Source of the DNA: Nitrospira sp.
Lineage (GTDB): Bacteria > Nitrospirota > Nitrospiria > Nitrospirales > Nitrospiraceae
DNA: 64,000 nt
Direction of reading: 5' to 3'
Assembly (NCBI GenBank): GCA_031315995.1
Contig: JALDRG010000009.1
Location: forward strand, 167,993 to 231,992
Each line of letters starts with the position of its first letter. Positions within the stretch are counted from its first letter, which is position 1. The notes under the pieces are model-generated. The model had not been told where the DNA came from and did no database searches. It was given only the letters and a program-made list of their open reading frames with translations. Shown here one piece after another: positions 18,952-28,900 of the stretch. The position numbers and the translations under genes are program-made.

Positions 18952-20631
18952 ATGGATGTCCTTTTCCCGATTATTGCGGTCTTTGCGCCACTCCTGGCCA
19001 GCGGCCTGACCGCTCTCCTCGGAACCAGATTTGGCGAAAGAACCTCCACTCTCGGAGTCAGCGCCCTGGCGCTCTCAACGGTCGCGGCGCTCGCTTCTCT
19101 CTATCACGTCGTTCAGAGCGAGTCTGTATTCGTCACATTTTCCCTCTTCCTTCCCAGGTCTATTCAGTACACGGTCCTGATTGATCGGCTTGCTGCCGTC
19201 ATGATGGTCCTCATCACGGGTGTGAGCCTGGTGATTCACCTCTATTCACAGCGCTACATGCAAGGCGACCAAGGCTATGTTCGATTTTTCAGCCTACTCG
19301 GCCTGCTGACCTTTGTGCTCTTGAGTTTGGTGACCAGTGGGAATCTCTTCTGGCTGTTCGTCCATTGGCACGCTGTCAGCTGGTCGCTGATGGCCCTGCT
19401 CTCGTTCAATGCGACGAGCCACGCAGCCCGCAAGGCAGGACACACGGCCATGCGGGTACAAGGACTCGGTGATGCGGCCTTGCTGCTCGGCACTCTCCTG
19501 ATCTTCCTCAAATTCGGAACTCTCGATCTCACGGAATTGTTCCGTGCCATCCAAACGTCTGCTGCGCCTTCTCTTTGGGTTGGAACAGTCTTTGAGAGCA
19601 ACTCCGTCACGGTGATTACGCTCTTGATCTTGATCGCGATCATGACGAAATCCGCCCAATTCCCTTTCCACGTGTGGTTGCCTGGGACCATCGAGGCGCC
19701 GACTCCCGTCTCGGCCATGCTACACGCGGGGATCGTCAATGCCGGTGGATTTCTGGTCAACCGCTTGGCCCCGCTGTACGGCGTCGCTCCGACATCGCTC
19801 CATCTGATGTTTCTCATCGGAGGTCTGACCGCCTTGATCGGAGCCACCACGATGCTGACCCAATCCAGCATCAAACGGACGCTCGTCTACTCCACCATGG
19901 GACAGATGGGCTACATGGTCATGGAATGTGGCTTGGGGGCCTTCGCCCTCGCGGTGTTTCACCTCTGTGCGCATGGCCTGTTCAAGGCCACCTTATTTCT
20001 CAATTCGGGTGCCAATATTCAGAAAGCGCGGAACGAGTTCCAGCTTCCGGAGCGCGAGTCCGTGGAAGAAACGACTCGCTTCTCGTTGGTGACCTGGGCG
20101 ACTGGTTTGGGAATCACCTTGATCCTGCCGTTGCTCCTTCTCCTCGTCGCCCACGGCCTGGTGCATATCCCTTTGTTCGAATCGCAGGGCACGTTGATTT
20201 TCCTGTTCTTTGCCTGGGTCACCTCGGCCCAAGCGATCTTCAGCCTCTATCACCTGAACGAGACGGCCTCGTGGAACGTGTCCTTGACGATGGTGGCGAC
20301 GCTCGCACTGATCGGACTGACCTACTTGTGGGCCGGTGAATCGTTCACCCATTTTCTCTATGCCGAACCGGGTCAGGCGGCATCCTATTTTCAGGCAGCA
20401 TCCTGGCCCTCCGGCCTCTTCGAGGCGTTTGTCGCCCTTGCGACGGTACTCGTCGTCGCGGTGTGGATGTTTCTTTACGGCAAGGCTCATGGCATGCGGC
20501 TCTTGATCCCCGGCTGGCTGGGCACCATTCAGACCCGTGCCTATGTCGCGTTTCTCAACGGCCTCTATGTGGAGGATGTACTGCACGCCTGGGGAAGGCG
20601 CTCGCGACGGAAGACCGTTCGATCACACTAA
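18952..20631 (+). CDS. dabB: DabB: NADH-quinone oxidoreductase subunit 5-like subunit of DAB carbon pump
   Basis: A membrane protein of 559 residues with about 13-14 hydrophobic helices, of the proton-conducting NuoL/Mrp type. Family motifs include HWHAVSWSLMALLSFN, KSAQFPFHVWLPGTIEAPTPVSA (in two parts), SSIKRTLVYSTMGQMGYM and FHLCAHGLFKATLFLNSGA. In DAB systems this subunit couples the proton gradient to vectorial CO2 hydration by DabA. It is not part of a nuo cluster, and a DabA gene lies 5.4 kb downstream on the same strand, which supports DabB over complex I. A sigma-54 promoter and paired upstream sites precede it. Confidence 0.88.
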   Translation: MDVLFPIIAVFAPLLASGLTALLGTRFGERTSTLGVSALALSTVAALASLYHVVQSESVFVTFSLFLPRSIQYTVLIDRLAAVMMVLITGVSLVIHLYSQRYMQGDQGYVRFFSLLGLLTFVLLSLVTSGNLFWLFVHWHAVSWSLMALLSFNATSHAARKAGHTAMRVQGLGDAALLLGTLLIFLKFGTLDLTELFRAIQTSAAPSLWVGTVFESNSVTVITLLILIAIMTKSAQFPFHVWLPGTIEAPTPVSAMLHAGIVNAGGFLVNRLAPLYGVAPTSLHLMFLIGGLTALIGATTMLTQSSIKRTLVYSTMGQMGYMVMECGLGAFALAVFHLCAHGLFKATLFLNSGANIQKARNEFQLPERESVEETTRFSLVTWATGLGITLILPLLLLLVAHGLVHIPLFESQGTLIFLFFAWVTSAQAIFSLYHLNETASWNVSLTMVATLALIGLTYLWAGESFTHFLYAEPGQAASYFQAASWPSGLFEAFVALATVLVVAVWMFLYGKAHGMRLLIPGWLGTIQTRAYVAFLNGLYVEDVLHAWGRRSRRKTVRSH

Positions 20632-20778
20632 TGAGCCACTTCTGAAGAGAGCCTGTCCATTGGTGACGGGACGTCAGTGCAATGTTCAATGTCAACGAAT
20701 GCGATGATCCTCAGCGGCGCGGGTAGTATGAGTACGACGGACTAAACAGAAGAGCATGCTGGAAACAAGGAGGGTCGC

Positions 20779-21108
20779 ATGGTCAGCTTAACACTGCATC
20801 CCATGAAAGAAATCAAAATCGTGGTCCAAGGCGAGCACGCGAAGTTTATCACCGACCTGCTCGATCGAGTCGGCGCCACCGGCTATACGATCATCAACAA
20901 TGTGTCCGGCAAAGGCCAGCACGGCTTCCATGAGGGTCATTTGTTGTTCAACGATATCAGCAGCCAGGTGATTGTCTTTACGGTGGTGCCGGAAGAGCGG
21001 GTCGAACCGATTCTGGCCGGCCTGGGGCCGTTGTTCAACAAGCATTCCGGAGCGATGTTCGTCACCGACGTCGCGGTCAGCCGTCGCGAACACTTTGTCG
21101 CCAAATAA
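20779..21108 (+). CDS. PII-like signalling protein linked to the DAB pump
   Basis: A 109-residue protein with the ferredoxin-like PII pattern: EIKIVVQGEHAKFITDLLDRVGATGYTII followed by a short T-loop region VSGKGQHGF and a C-terminal strand-helix-strand ending VFVTDV-like FVTDVAVSR. It has no uridylylation Tyr context of GlnB. It follows dabB by 147 bases with a strong AAGGAGG site and has no promoter that I can recognise, so it may be co-transcribed. PII-like proteins are known to accompany bicarbonate transporters and carboxysomes, so a role as an allosteric sensor of carbon or energy state acting on DabAB is a reasonable inference. Confidence 0.75.
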   Translation: MVSLTLHPMKEIKIVVQGEHAKFITDLLDRVGATGYTIINNVSGKGQHGFHEGHLLFNDISSQVIVFTVVPEERVEPILAGLGPLFNKHSGAMFVTDVAVSRREHFVAK

Positions 21109-21240
21109 GAGGGCGGTCGGCCTGTCCGCCGCGTGCGCCGATGCCTGTCTCGACGGTCTGCGCCAGACTGGGTATACTGCCCGTTCAAGGACGACAGCTG
21201 TTTCGCTCCTGTACGCTGCAGAACGGAGTAACCGACGTCT

Positions 21241-23205
21241 ATGCCTTCTTTCCGGCGATCACGTCCCAAGCCATCCACTCAGGCGCCATCGGAAGTCGCC
21301 GCCGAGCAAGGCTTGGCCTGGCTCAGTGACTGCATCCAGGGCGGCCTCTGTTTTGTGTCCCACGGCACCCTGATCTTCGAAAACGCGCGGTTTGGAGAAC
21401 TGGTCTGGGCGCCCCAACCGGGGTCGGAATTTCCGCTACGGACGCGACTTCTCGATGAGGCGATAGCCAGGAATCACCAACCGCTCGGAGCCCGTGACAC
21501 AGCGGAGTATCGCCTGACTGATCGACAGGGCCATCCCCTCATTTACGAATGCCGATTCAACGTCGTCCCCTATTGCGGCAACACGGGCGTGTTGATGGTG
21601 TTGGAAAATGTCACGGAGCGGACTCTTCTGTCACAAGAAGCCGCCCAGGTGGTCCGATTTCAGTCGGTCCTCGCGCGCATCGGGACCCTGGCGGTCAGTG
21701 GAACCCCGGTCCAAGAGATCATGAACCAAGCCGCGCGCCTAACGGCCGAGGCCTTGCATGTGGAACTCTGTAAAATCCTCATTCCTCGTGAATCGGATGA
21801 ACACCTATATCTCGTCGCCGGCGTCGGCTGGCGCGAGGGGCTCATCGGCACCTTAACGGTTGAAGGAGGCACGCATTCTCAGGCGGGCTTTGCTATCCGC
21901 GAACGGCAGCCGGTAGTCGTGCGGGACTTGCGCACAGAAACGCGCTTCATGCCGTCGAAGCTTCTCTCGGAACATAACGGCATCGCCGGCATGAGCGTGC
22001 CCATGATGGTACAGGATCGGGTGTACGGTGTGATGGGCGCACACTGCAAGTCCGTGCGGGATTTCACCCCGAAGGAGTTGGAGTTTCTCTGCTCGGTCGC
22101 CAATACTGTAGCCACCGTACTCGAACGTTGGCGGCGAGAGGAAACGCAGTTACAGCTCTATCACCGGATGTTTGAGTTGGTGCAGGACGGCGTCATGTTG
22201 ACCGATACGCAAGGGGCGCTCCTGGAATGGAATCCCGCCATGGAACGTCTGACAGGCTGGACACGGCACGAGGTCATCGGCCGCACACCGTCGTTGCTGA
22301 AGTCCGGAAAGCACCCGCCGGAATTCTTCGAACGCATGTGGCAGACGATCCAGTCCGGATCGGCCTTCGTCGACCGTGTGGTGAACCGCCGCAAGGACGG
22401 CTCCGAGTTTTTGGCGTGGGAGAGCGTGAGCCCAGTCAAAGACCCGGACGGGACCATCCGCTACTTTCTTGCCATCCTGACCGACCTCAGCGAACGAGAA
22501 CAGATGCTCGAGGCCCTGCGCCATACGGAACAGGTGAAACTCGTCGGGCAACTCGCCGGCGGCATCCTCCACGAAGTCCGCAATCCACTTATCGGACTCG
22601 GGAGCCTCGCCACCCACCTGGCCGACCAGGACACGCTTCCTCATGCCGCGCGCGATCGGTGCCGCTTGATCGCGCGCGAAGCGGCGCGGATCGACGATCT
22701 CCTGGAATCTCACCTTGGACAGTTGCGGCCACGCCCCTTTGAGATCGCCCCCTGTGATCTATCCGCGCTGCTTGACAACACCCTGACGTTGCTGCACCCG
22801 AACTTGTTGAAGCATCGCGTAGCTGTGAAGAAAAACGTGGCTGCGGACCTTCCATTGGTAGAAGCCTCGCGAGCCCATATCCTCCAGGTTTGTCTGAATA
22901 TCGCCATGAATGCGATCGACGCGATGCCGAACGGCGGTCAATTGACGATCACCCTCAGGCCGGAGACCAGACGAGGGCTGGGGCTGCTCATGACCTTTGC
23001 CGATTCCGGGAAAGGCATCTCCCCCGAAAACTTGCAACGCATTTACGAACCGTTCTTTACGAATGGAAAAGCCAAGGGTGTCGGTCTTGGGCTGACCATT
23101 ACCCACGACATTATCGAGCGGCACGGCGGCCAATTGCTGATTCACAGTCCGCCTGAGAGCGGAGCCGTCGTGGACGTCTGGCTTCCATTGAAATGCGAGG
23201 GCTGA
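21241..23205 (+). CDS. PAS-GAF-PAS sensor histidine kinase in the DAB locus
   Basis: A soluble kinase of 654 residues: a PAS-like N-terminus (about 25-125), a GAF domain (about 140-297), a second PAS with PAC motif (about 305-415, EWNPAMERLTGW and RRKDGSEF), a HisKA box with H444 in GGILHEVRNPL, and an HATPase domain (NAIDAMPNGG, DSGKGIS, GVGLGLTIT). No membrane segment is visible, so it senses something cytosolic, possibly a ligand at the GAF domain. The regulator gene starts 1 base after its stop, so they form a pair. The ribosome site (GGAG 12 bases before ATG) is poorly spaced, so the start is less certain. Confidence 0.88.
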   Translation: MPSFRRSRPKPSTQAPSEVAAEQGLAWLSDCIQGGLCFVSHGTLIFENARFGELVWAPQPGSEFPLRTRLLDEAIARNHQPLGARDTAEYRLTDRQGHPLIYECRFNVVPYCGNTGVLMVLENVTERTLLSQEAAQVVRFQSVLARIGTLAVSGTPVQEIMNQAARLTAEALHVELCKILIPRESDEHLYLVAGVGWREGLIGTLTVEGGTHSQAGFAIRERQPVVVRDLRTETRFMPSKLLSEHNGIAGMSVPMMVQDRVYGVMGAHCKSVRDFTPKELEFLCSVANTVATVLERWRREETQLQLYHRMFELVQDGVMLTDTQGALLEWNPAMERLTGWTRHEVIGRTPSLLKSGKHPPEFFERMWQTIQSGSAFVDRVVNRRKDGSEFLAWESVSPVKDPDGTIRYFLAILTDLSEREQMLEALRHTEQVKLVGQLAGGILHEVRNPLIGLGSLATHLADQDTLPHAARDRCRLIAREAARIDDLLESHLGQLRPRPFEIAPCDLSALLDNTLTLLHPNLLKHRVAVKKNVAADLPLVEASRAHILQVCLNIAMNAIDAMPNGGQLTITLRPETRRGLGLLMTFADSGKGISPENLQRIYEPFFTNGKAKGVGLGLTITHDIIERHGGQLLIHSPPESGAVVDVWLPLKCEG

Positions 23206-23206
23206 C

Positions 23207-24613
23207 ATGGCATGGCAACTTCTACTGGTCGAGGATGAAGCATCCGTTCGGGAGGCCTTTGCCCTGCGTCTCACCGGCCAAGGCTACCTCGTCCAAACAG
23301 CGGGATCGGGAGAAGACGCCCTCACCATCCTGCGCTCCTTCGAGCCGGATATCCTGGTGCTGGACCTCATCATGCCCAACCTCTCTGGCCTGGACGTCCT
23401 CGCCCGGGTGAAACAAACCACACCGGAGCTTCTCGTGATCGTGCTGACGGCCAGAGGGACGGTGAAGGATGCAGTCGAAGCGATGCGGCTCGGAGCCTTC
23501 GATTTTGTGGCCAAATCCATAGACATGGACGATCTCCACCACACCCTGCGCCGCGCGACGGATCTGCTCACGCTTCGCCGACAGGTCCAACTGCACAGCA
23601 GCCAGGATGCAAAGCGCTATGCGATCGATCGCATCATCGCGAACAGTCCTGCCATGCAGACGTTTATGCAGCAGGTTCGAGAACTGGCCAAGAACGCTCG
23701 CGTAACGGTCCTCCTCCAAGGAGAAACCGGGACCGGCAAGCAGTACATGGGGCGCGTAATCCATTTCAACAGTCCCCGGGCGGACAAGCCGTGCATGGAA
23801 GTAGATTGTCCTTCAATTCCGCGCGAATTGTTCGAGAGCGAATTGTTCGGCCATGAGAAAGGATCGTTTACGGGGGCCTCAGGACGGAAATGCGGCCTGC
23901 TCGAACTGGCCGAAGGGGGAACCGTGTTCTTCGATGAGATCGGCGACTTGCCGCTCCCCCTGCAGGCGAAACTCTTACGGGTGATCGAGGAACGGACGTT
24001 GCGTCGCGTCGGAGGAGCGGCCACCATCCCGGTGGATGTCCGCTTCATGGCCGCGACGAATCGCGATCTCAAGGACGCGGTTGCGAAGGGGGAGTTTCGC
24101 GAGGATCTCTACTATCGGCTCAATGTCGTGACGCTCACCGTCCCGCCGCTCCGCGAACGAAGCGACGAGATCATTCCCCTCACCGAGCAATTTCTCATTC
24201 GTTCTGCGGTGGCGCTCAAGAAACCGGTCCGTACATTGGGAGCGAGCGCCCAGGCCCTCTTGCGCCAGTATCGCTTCCCCGGCAATATCCGTGAGCTGAG
24301 CAATCTCATGGAACGGGCCGTTCTATTCTGCCAAGGCACAACTCTCGAAGCCGCCAACTTTCCCTCCGAGCTTCAAGGCGCGAGTCAGGCGTTGGCCACA
24401 GTTTCACCGGAACCTCCGATGCCTGAGCCGGATGCGTCCGATCCTACCGCCGTCCAGATCTCCTTCCGAGTCGGAGAGCACTCGCTGAACGATCTCGAAG
24501 ATCGAATCATTGCCGAGGTGTTGCAACGGTCAGACGGCAACAAGACCTTGGCCGCCAAACATCTCGGCATCACGCGCTGGATGCTGGACCGGCGACGAAA
24601 ACAAACGGATTAA
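23207..24613 (+). CDS. NtrC-family sigma-54 response regulator in the DAB locus
   Basis: A 468-residue activator with a receiver domain (D53 in VLDLIMPN), an AAA+ domain with Walker A GETGTGKQ and a C-terminal Fis-type HTH (NKTLAAKHLGITRWMLDRRRK). Two features differ from the norm. The sigma-54 contact loop reads GSFTGA (219-224) instead of GAFTGA, and the receiver Lys103 is followed by Ser instead of the usual cis-Pro (VAKSID). It is paired with the upstream kinase. Three sigma-54 promoters with shared upstream dyads flank it (dabB, dabA, isocitrate dehydrogenase), which makes it the obvious candidate activator. Confidence 0.9.
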   Translation: MAWQLLLVEDEASVREAFALRLTGQGYLVQTAGSGEDALTILRSFEPDILVLDLIMPNLSGLDVLARVKQTTPELLVIVLTARGTVKDAVEAMRLGAFDFVAKSIDMDDLHHTLRRATDLLTLRRQVQLHSSQDAKRYAIDRIIANSPAMQTFMQQVRELAKNARVTVLLQGETGTGKQYMGRVIHFNSPRADKPCMEVDCPSIPRELFESELFGHEKGSFTGASGRKCGLLELAEGGTVFFDEIGDLPLPLQAKLLRVIEERTLRRVGGAATIPVDVRFMAATNRDLKDAVAKGEFREDLYYRLNVVTLTVPPLRERSDEIIPLTEQFLIRSAVALKKPVRTLGASAQALLRQYRFPGNIRELSNLMERAVLFCQGTTLEAANFPSELQGASQALATVSPEPPMPEPDASDPTAVQISFRVGEHSLNDLEDRIIAEVLQRSDGNKTLAAKHLGITRWMLDRRRKQTD

Positions 24614-24933
24614 CCGCTGATCGACCTCCCGATCGGCACAGCAACACCGTGGATGCCTCCGCTCTCCAGGGCTCCCCCGAGCGCGTCCGTGCCGGTGGCC
24701 TGAGGCTCGAGGACGCGCAGCGCGAGACGAAGGATCCCCCGATCGTCGATCTCGGCTATGCTCTGTGGACCACCATCGCGCACGACGAGAAGCGAGACCT
24801 GTGCGTCACGGAGGAAGGATCGATCGGACTGATGACAGGGCGGCAGACAGCGGCACACTTCGAAGGAATTTATCTGGTCGACCTCGCGTCGAACGTTCTC
24901 CGAGCCGGAAGCCTATAAAAATGGAGCCGACCC
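24614..24933. other. Gap between regulator and CysD-like gene
   Basis: Frames exist on both strands (for example plus 24649-24918 and minus 24610-24858), but neither has a ribosome site or a motif that I recognise. I leave it as unassigned; a decayed small gene is possible. No GG-N10-GC promoter was found here. Confidence 0.4.
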
Positions 24934-25731
24934 ATGCAGCACCTGAGAGAACTGGAAGATCAGAGCGTCTACATTCTTCGCGAAGCCTACAAACACTTCG
25001 ACGATCTCGCCATGCTCTGGTCGATGGGCAAGGACTCGACGGTGCTGTTGTGGCTGGCCAGAAAGGCCTTCTTCGGTCATGTGCCGTTTCCGCTCGTGCA
25101 TATCGACACGGGCTACGAGATGCCCGAGTTAATCGACTATCGGGACCGGCTCTGCCGCGAGTGGGGGCTCGATCTAGTCGTCGGTCAGAACACGGAGGCC
25201 CTCGCTGGCGGTATGGGCCCTGAGCAAGGGCGCGTCACCTGCTGCACAGCCATGAAAATCGAGTCCCTCAAGCACACGATCGCCAAACATGGATGGACGG
25301 CCGTCATTCTCGGTATTCGCGCGGACGAGGAAGGCACGCGAGCCAAAGAACGCTGCTTCTCTCTCCGGGACAAACATGGGGAATGGGATTACCGCGATCA
25401 GCCGCCCGAACTCTGGGATCAATACAAGACAACATTTCCTGCTGGCTCTCATGTGCGGGTGCATCCGCTGCTCGACTGGACCGAGCTGAATATCTGGGAA
25501 TACCTCGAACAGGAACGGGTTCCCCTTCCGGAACTATATTTCGATCGCGGCGCCGGCACTCGCTACCGAAGCCTCGGCTGCGTGCCCTGCACGGGCACCG
25601 TGAACTCCTGCGCGAAGACGATTCCGCAGGTCATCATCGAGTTGCGGAGCTCTACAACCGCCGAACGCGCAGGTCGCGCGCAGGACGAAGGCCGCGGAAT
25701 GGAAACACTCCGCAAACTCGGACATATGTAA
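24934..25731 (+). CDS. CysD-like sulfate adenylyltransferase subunit / PP-loop ATPase without CysN
   Basis: A 265-residue adenine-nucleotide alpha-hydrolase protein. The PP-loop is [12 protein letters not shown] (about residues 29-40), followed by [40 protein letters not shown] and the C-terminal [10 protein letters not shown] and [13 protein letters not shown] blocks that are typical of CysD. CysD normally works with the GTPase CysN to make adenosine phosphosulfate. No cysN, cysH or sat gene lies nearby; the gene stands between the regulator and dabA. It could partner with CysN encoded elsewhere or have another role. Confidence 0.8.
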   Translation: MQHLRELEDQSVYILREAYKHFDDLAMLWSMGKDSTVLLWLARKAFFGHVPFPLVHIDTGYEMPELIDYRDRLCREWGLDLVVGQNTEALAGGMGPEQGRVTCCTAMKIESLKHTIAKHGWTAVILGIRADEEGTRAKERCFSLRDKHGEWDYRDQPPELWDQYKTTFPAGSHVRVHPLLDWTELNIWEYLEQERVPLPELYFDRGAGTRYRSLGCVPCTGTVNSCAKTIPQVIIELRSSTTAERAGRAQDEGRGMETLRKLGHM

Positions 25732-25799
25732 CCGCTTGCCGTGCGGGCGGAATACTCCGCTCCAACTTCCCCGATGCTCCCAATCCGCGGCCGTGGCTA

Positions 25800-25833
25800 C
25801 GTGCAGGCATGCACGCACGTGTGCTGACGCACT
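25800..25833. promoter_or_regulatory. Paired activator sites upstream of dabA
   Basis: Two dyads: CGTGCAGGCATGCACG at 25800-25815 (a perfect palindrome with 6-base arms) and CGTGTGCTGACGCACT at 25818-25833, 18 bases apart start to start. On the minus strand the second shares 13 of 15 bases with the site GTGCGTCAATACACG upstream of isocitrate dehydrogenase. The centres lie about 144 and 162 bases before the predicted dabA transcript start. Confidence 0.55.
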
Positions 25834-25943
25834 GATTCTTCGGCGAGTGGATCAATTCTCGTTGGTCGTTCGATGACGCTTGCCCTCGGTTTTCCCTGAT
25901 TCACGAGGCGCTTACGTTCCTCCATGGAAGAGATATCGTGTCG

Positions 25944-25959
25944 CGGCCCTCTTCTTGCT
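25944..25959 (+). promoter_or_regulatory. Sigma-54 promoter of dabA
   Basis: CGGCCCTCTTCTTGCT shows GG-N10-GC spacing, GGC at -24 and the full TTGCT at -12. The predicted start near 25970 leaves a 29-base leader containing AGGGAGGGG 9 bases before the dabA ATG. This position supports the downstream ATG at 25999 over the upstream ATG at 25924. Confidence 0.7.
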
Positions 25960-25998
25960 GTGTTGGGTGTAGCAGAACAGAAGGGAGGGGTCAGCAGC

Positions 25999-28900
25999 AT
26001 GGCACAAGCGAACGACAGGCCGACATCCTATACCGACGTACAGCGGATGGAGTTGCGCTCCTACGTCAACCTCGCGGGTGAGGTGGTGGCGCGTCTCTGG
26101 CCGATGCGGACATTCATATCGAGAAATCCGCTGCAGGGGTTTGAACAGCTCACCTTCGACGAGGCCGTGCGTCGGGGAGAACAGCTCTTTGGGGGTCGGG
26201 GATATTTATCCTGTGACGCGTATCGCGAAGCGTTTCGATGCGGGCGCATCCAACCATGGCATGTGGATGAAGCGTTGCGTCCGCTGGCCACAGACACACA
26301 CATCCTCTTCGGCGATCGGCGGCTGTTCCACCTGGATGTGCTCCGCGCGGTGATGGTGCATGGAGTGGAGCCATCGTCCTCAGGCCGATCCGCCTCATGT
26401 GGAGCCCAATCGCTGGACGAGAACACAGAATCGCTCACACGACTAACGCAGTGGCTTGCGTCGATTCCGGATTCCGATACCTGGGGCGAGAATGAAAGCC
26501 TGCGCGTGGGTGAATCGGAGGAGTTGCCCTACCGGACAACGATGGCAGCCTGGTGCGATCGAACGTTCGGAACCGACCTTGAGGACCAGATCAACGGTCA
26601 ACTGATCAAATGGTGCGCCGCATTCTGCGACGAGGGGGACGCCACCTGGCCAATGCCCGGCCGCGAACACACCTTCTTCCGTGCCTGGAAGGATGCGGCG
26701 CAGTATGACCTGGGGTTGTCCTTGCTCGGAATCGAACGAGCGTCGGAAAAGATTCGACTCTTATCCGACCGTCCTGAAGAAGCCCTCCTGGAGGCACTTG
26801 AGCGACTGAAGATCCCCCCATCGGCGAGGGAAGAATATCTCGCGCGCCATGTGGCGGCCTTGCCGGGATGGGCTGGATTCATTAAATGGCGTGCGGAGCA
26901 AACGGCGTATCCTTGGCAGGAGGCCTATCGCATCGACTTGGTGAAATATCTCGCCATTCGCCTGTTCTATGAACGGGAATTGGTGGCGGTCTCCTGCAAG
27001 AAGATCTTGAACTGCTCAGGGGATGTCGAAGCCATTCAGAATTACGCGCGACGGTTTCCCCACGCGATCTGGTTCCGTCGAACCCTCCTGAATGGACAGC
27101 TCCCGAAGAAAGCCTCGACGGATGCTGTGAGGCTTCAGCGATGGTGGCGATCGTCGGATGCCCAGGCGTGGGAGGAGCTCGCTCAACACTGGTACCGTGA
27201 GCACCGGCTTGTGTCCCGACGAGAGAGGGCCATCCACCATGCGCGCCTTTTGTTGCGACTGGCTGAGGCCCTCGATGTCAGGCCAGACCTTCTCCCATCG
27301 ACGGAGCCGACTGATCTGAAGACTCTGCTGAACTGGATCGGTGCATTCCCTGAACAGCAGCACGGCCCCACGTGGCTCAGCGCCTACGAACTCGCGCACC
27401 AGCACACGATCCTGCGACAACTCGAATCGCGCGCGCCCGGTGACGCCGGCCTGCAGGTACAGGAGCGGAGCCCTGTGCGCCCGACTGCACAGTTCGCATT
27501 TTGTATTGATGTTCGATCCGAAGTCTTTCGCCGGCACCTCGAGCAGCGCGGCGGCTATGAGACCTTCGGCTTTGCCGGATTCTTCGGCTTGCCCGTGGCC
27601 TATCGGGCGTTGGGTGCGGACTGCACGACGGACCTGTGTCCGGTGCTCCTCAAGCCGAAACATACGATTCGAGAGGTCCCGAGGACCTACCAGGGCGAGG
27701 CCGCGTTACGACACAAATCCAGTACGCAGCTGGTCAAGACCGGACATAAACTACTCCATGACCTTAAGCACAATGTGATCACGCCGTATGTCATGGTGGA
27801 AGCCATCGGATGGTTCTTCGTGTTGCCGTTGTTGGGGAAGACGCTGTGTCCTCGTTGGTATCATCGACTGGCGACCTGGGTGAAGCAGACGTTCATCCCG
27901 CCGGTGGCAACCACGTTGACGGTGGATAAGATCCCGACCAACGAAGCGGAAGACATGGTCGCGGCCGAGCAACGGATGCAGATTGCCCGGTGGCTGCGAG
28001 CGAGATTCGAGGGCTCGGGCACCCGACTGACGGCTGACCGGCTCGAAGGCATCCGGCGCCAGGCGCTGGAATCGCCGTATGAGCCAACGACGGCCTTAGG
28101 GAACCTCGGGCATATCCTCGGACTCTCACGAGCAACAGAAGAAGCCCTCATCGAGGAACTTCGCCACCACTGTCGCATCACGCTGCAGGACACGGCGGCG
28201 CGCCTTGCTCGGATCACGCAGACAGGATTCACGCTCAATGAACAGGCATACTACGTGGAGACCTCGCTGCGGCTCATGGGCTTGACCGAGACATGGTCGC
28301 GCCTCGTCATCCTGTGCGGCCACGGCAGCACCTCGCAAAACAACCCGTATGAATCAGCCTTGGACTGCGGCGCCTGCGGAGGAAGTCACGGACTTCCGAA
28401 CGCACGCGCGTTCGCGATGATCGCCAACCGTCCACCAGTACGCGAGTTGCTGGCGAAGCGAGGACTGGCCATCCCCCTGGACACCCATTTTCTCGCGGCG
28501 CTCCACGATACGACGACGGATCAGGTCCGACTCGTGGATCTGGAAGATGTGCCCTCCACGCATCGCAAGGAGCTGGCTCAGCTGCTGGAAGACGTGAACG
28601 ACACCGGATCTATGGCCGCCGCAGAACGAGGGATCGCGCTGCACACCACGCCCACTCGGCACAACCCTCGACAGTCGAAGCAGGATATTGAACTCCGCAG
28701 CCTGGATTGGGCACAAGTGCGTCCCGAGTGGGGATTAGCGAGAAACAGCCTGTTCATTATCGGGAGCCGCCATCTGACGCAGGGGATCGATCTTGCGGGA
28801 CGCTCCTTCCTGCACTCCTACGATCATCGTCCCGACACAGACGGGAAGCTGTTGGAGATCATCATGACGGCACCCCTGATCGTGGCCCAATGGATCAATA

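Noticed and set aside
18952..20631. Reading this gene as nuoL of respiratory complex I
   Set aside because: No other nuo gene is adjacent, the protein is shorter than NuoL, and dabA lies downstream with a matching promoter, so DabB fits better.
21135..21160. CGTGCGCCGATGCCTG upstream of the DAB-locus kinase, similar to one half of the paired dyads
   Set aside because: The second half-site does not match and no sigma-54 promoter follows, so autoregulation is not supported.
24610..24918. Overlapping frames on both strands before the CysD-like gene
   Set aside because: No ribosome site or recognisable motif on either strand.
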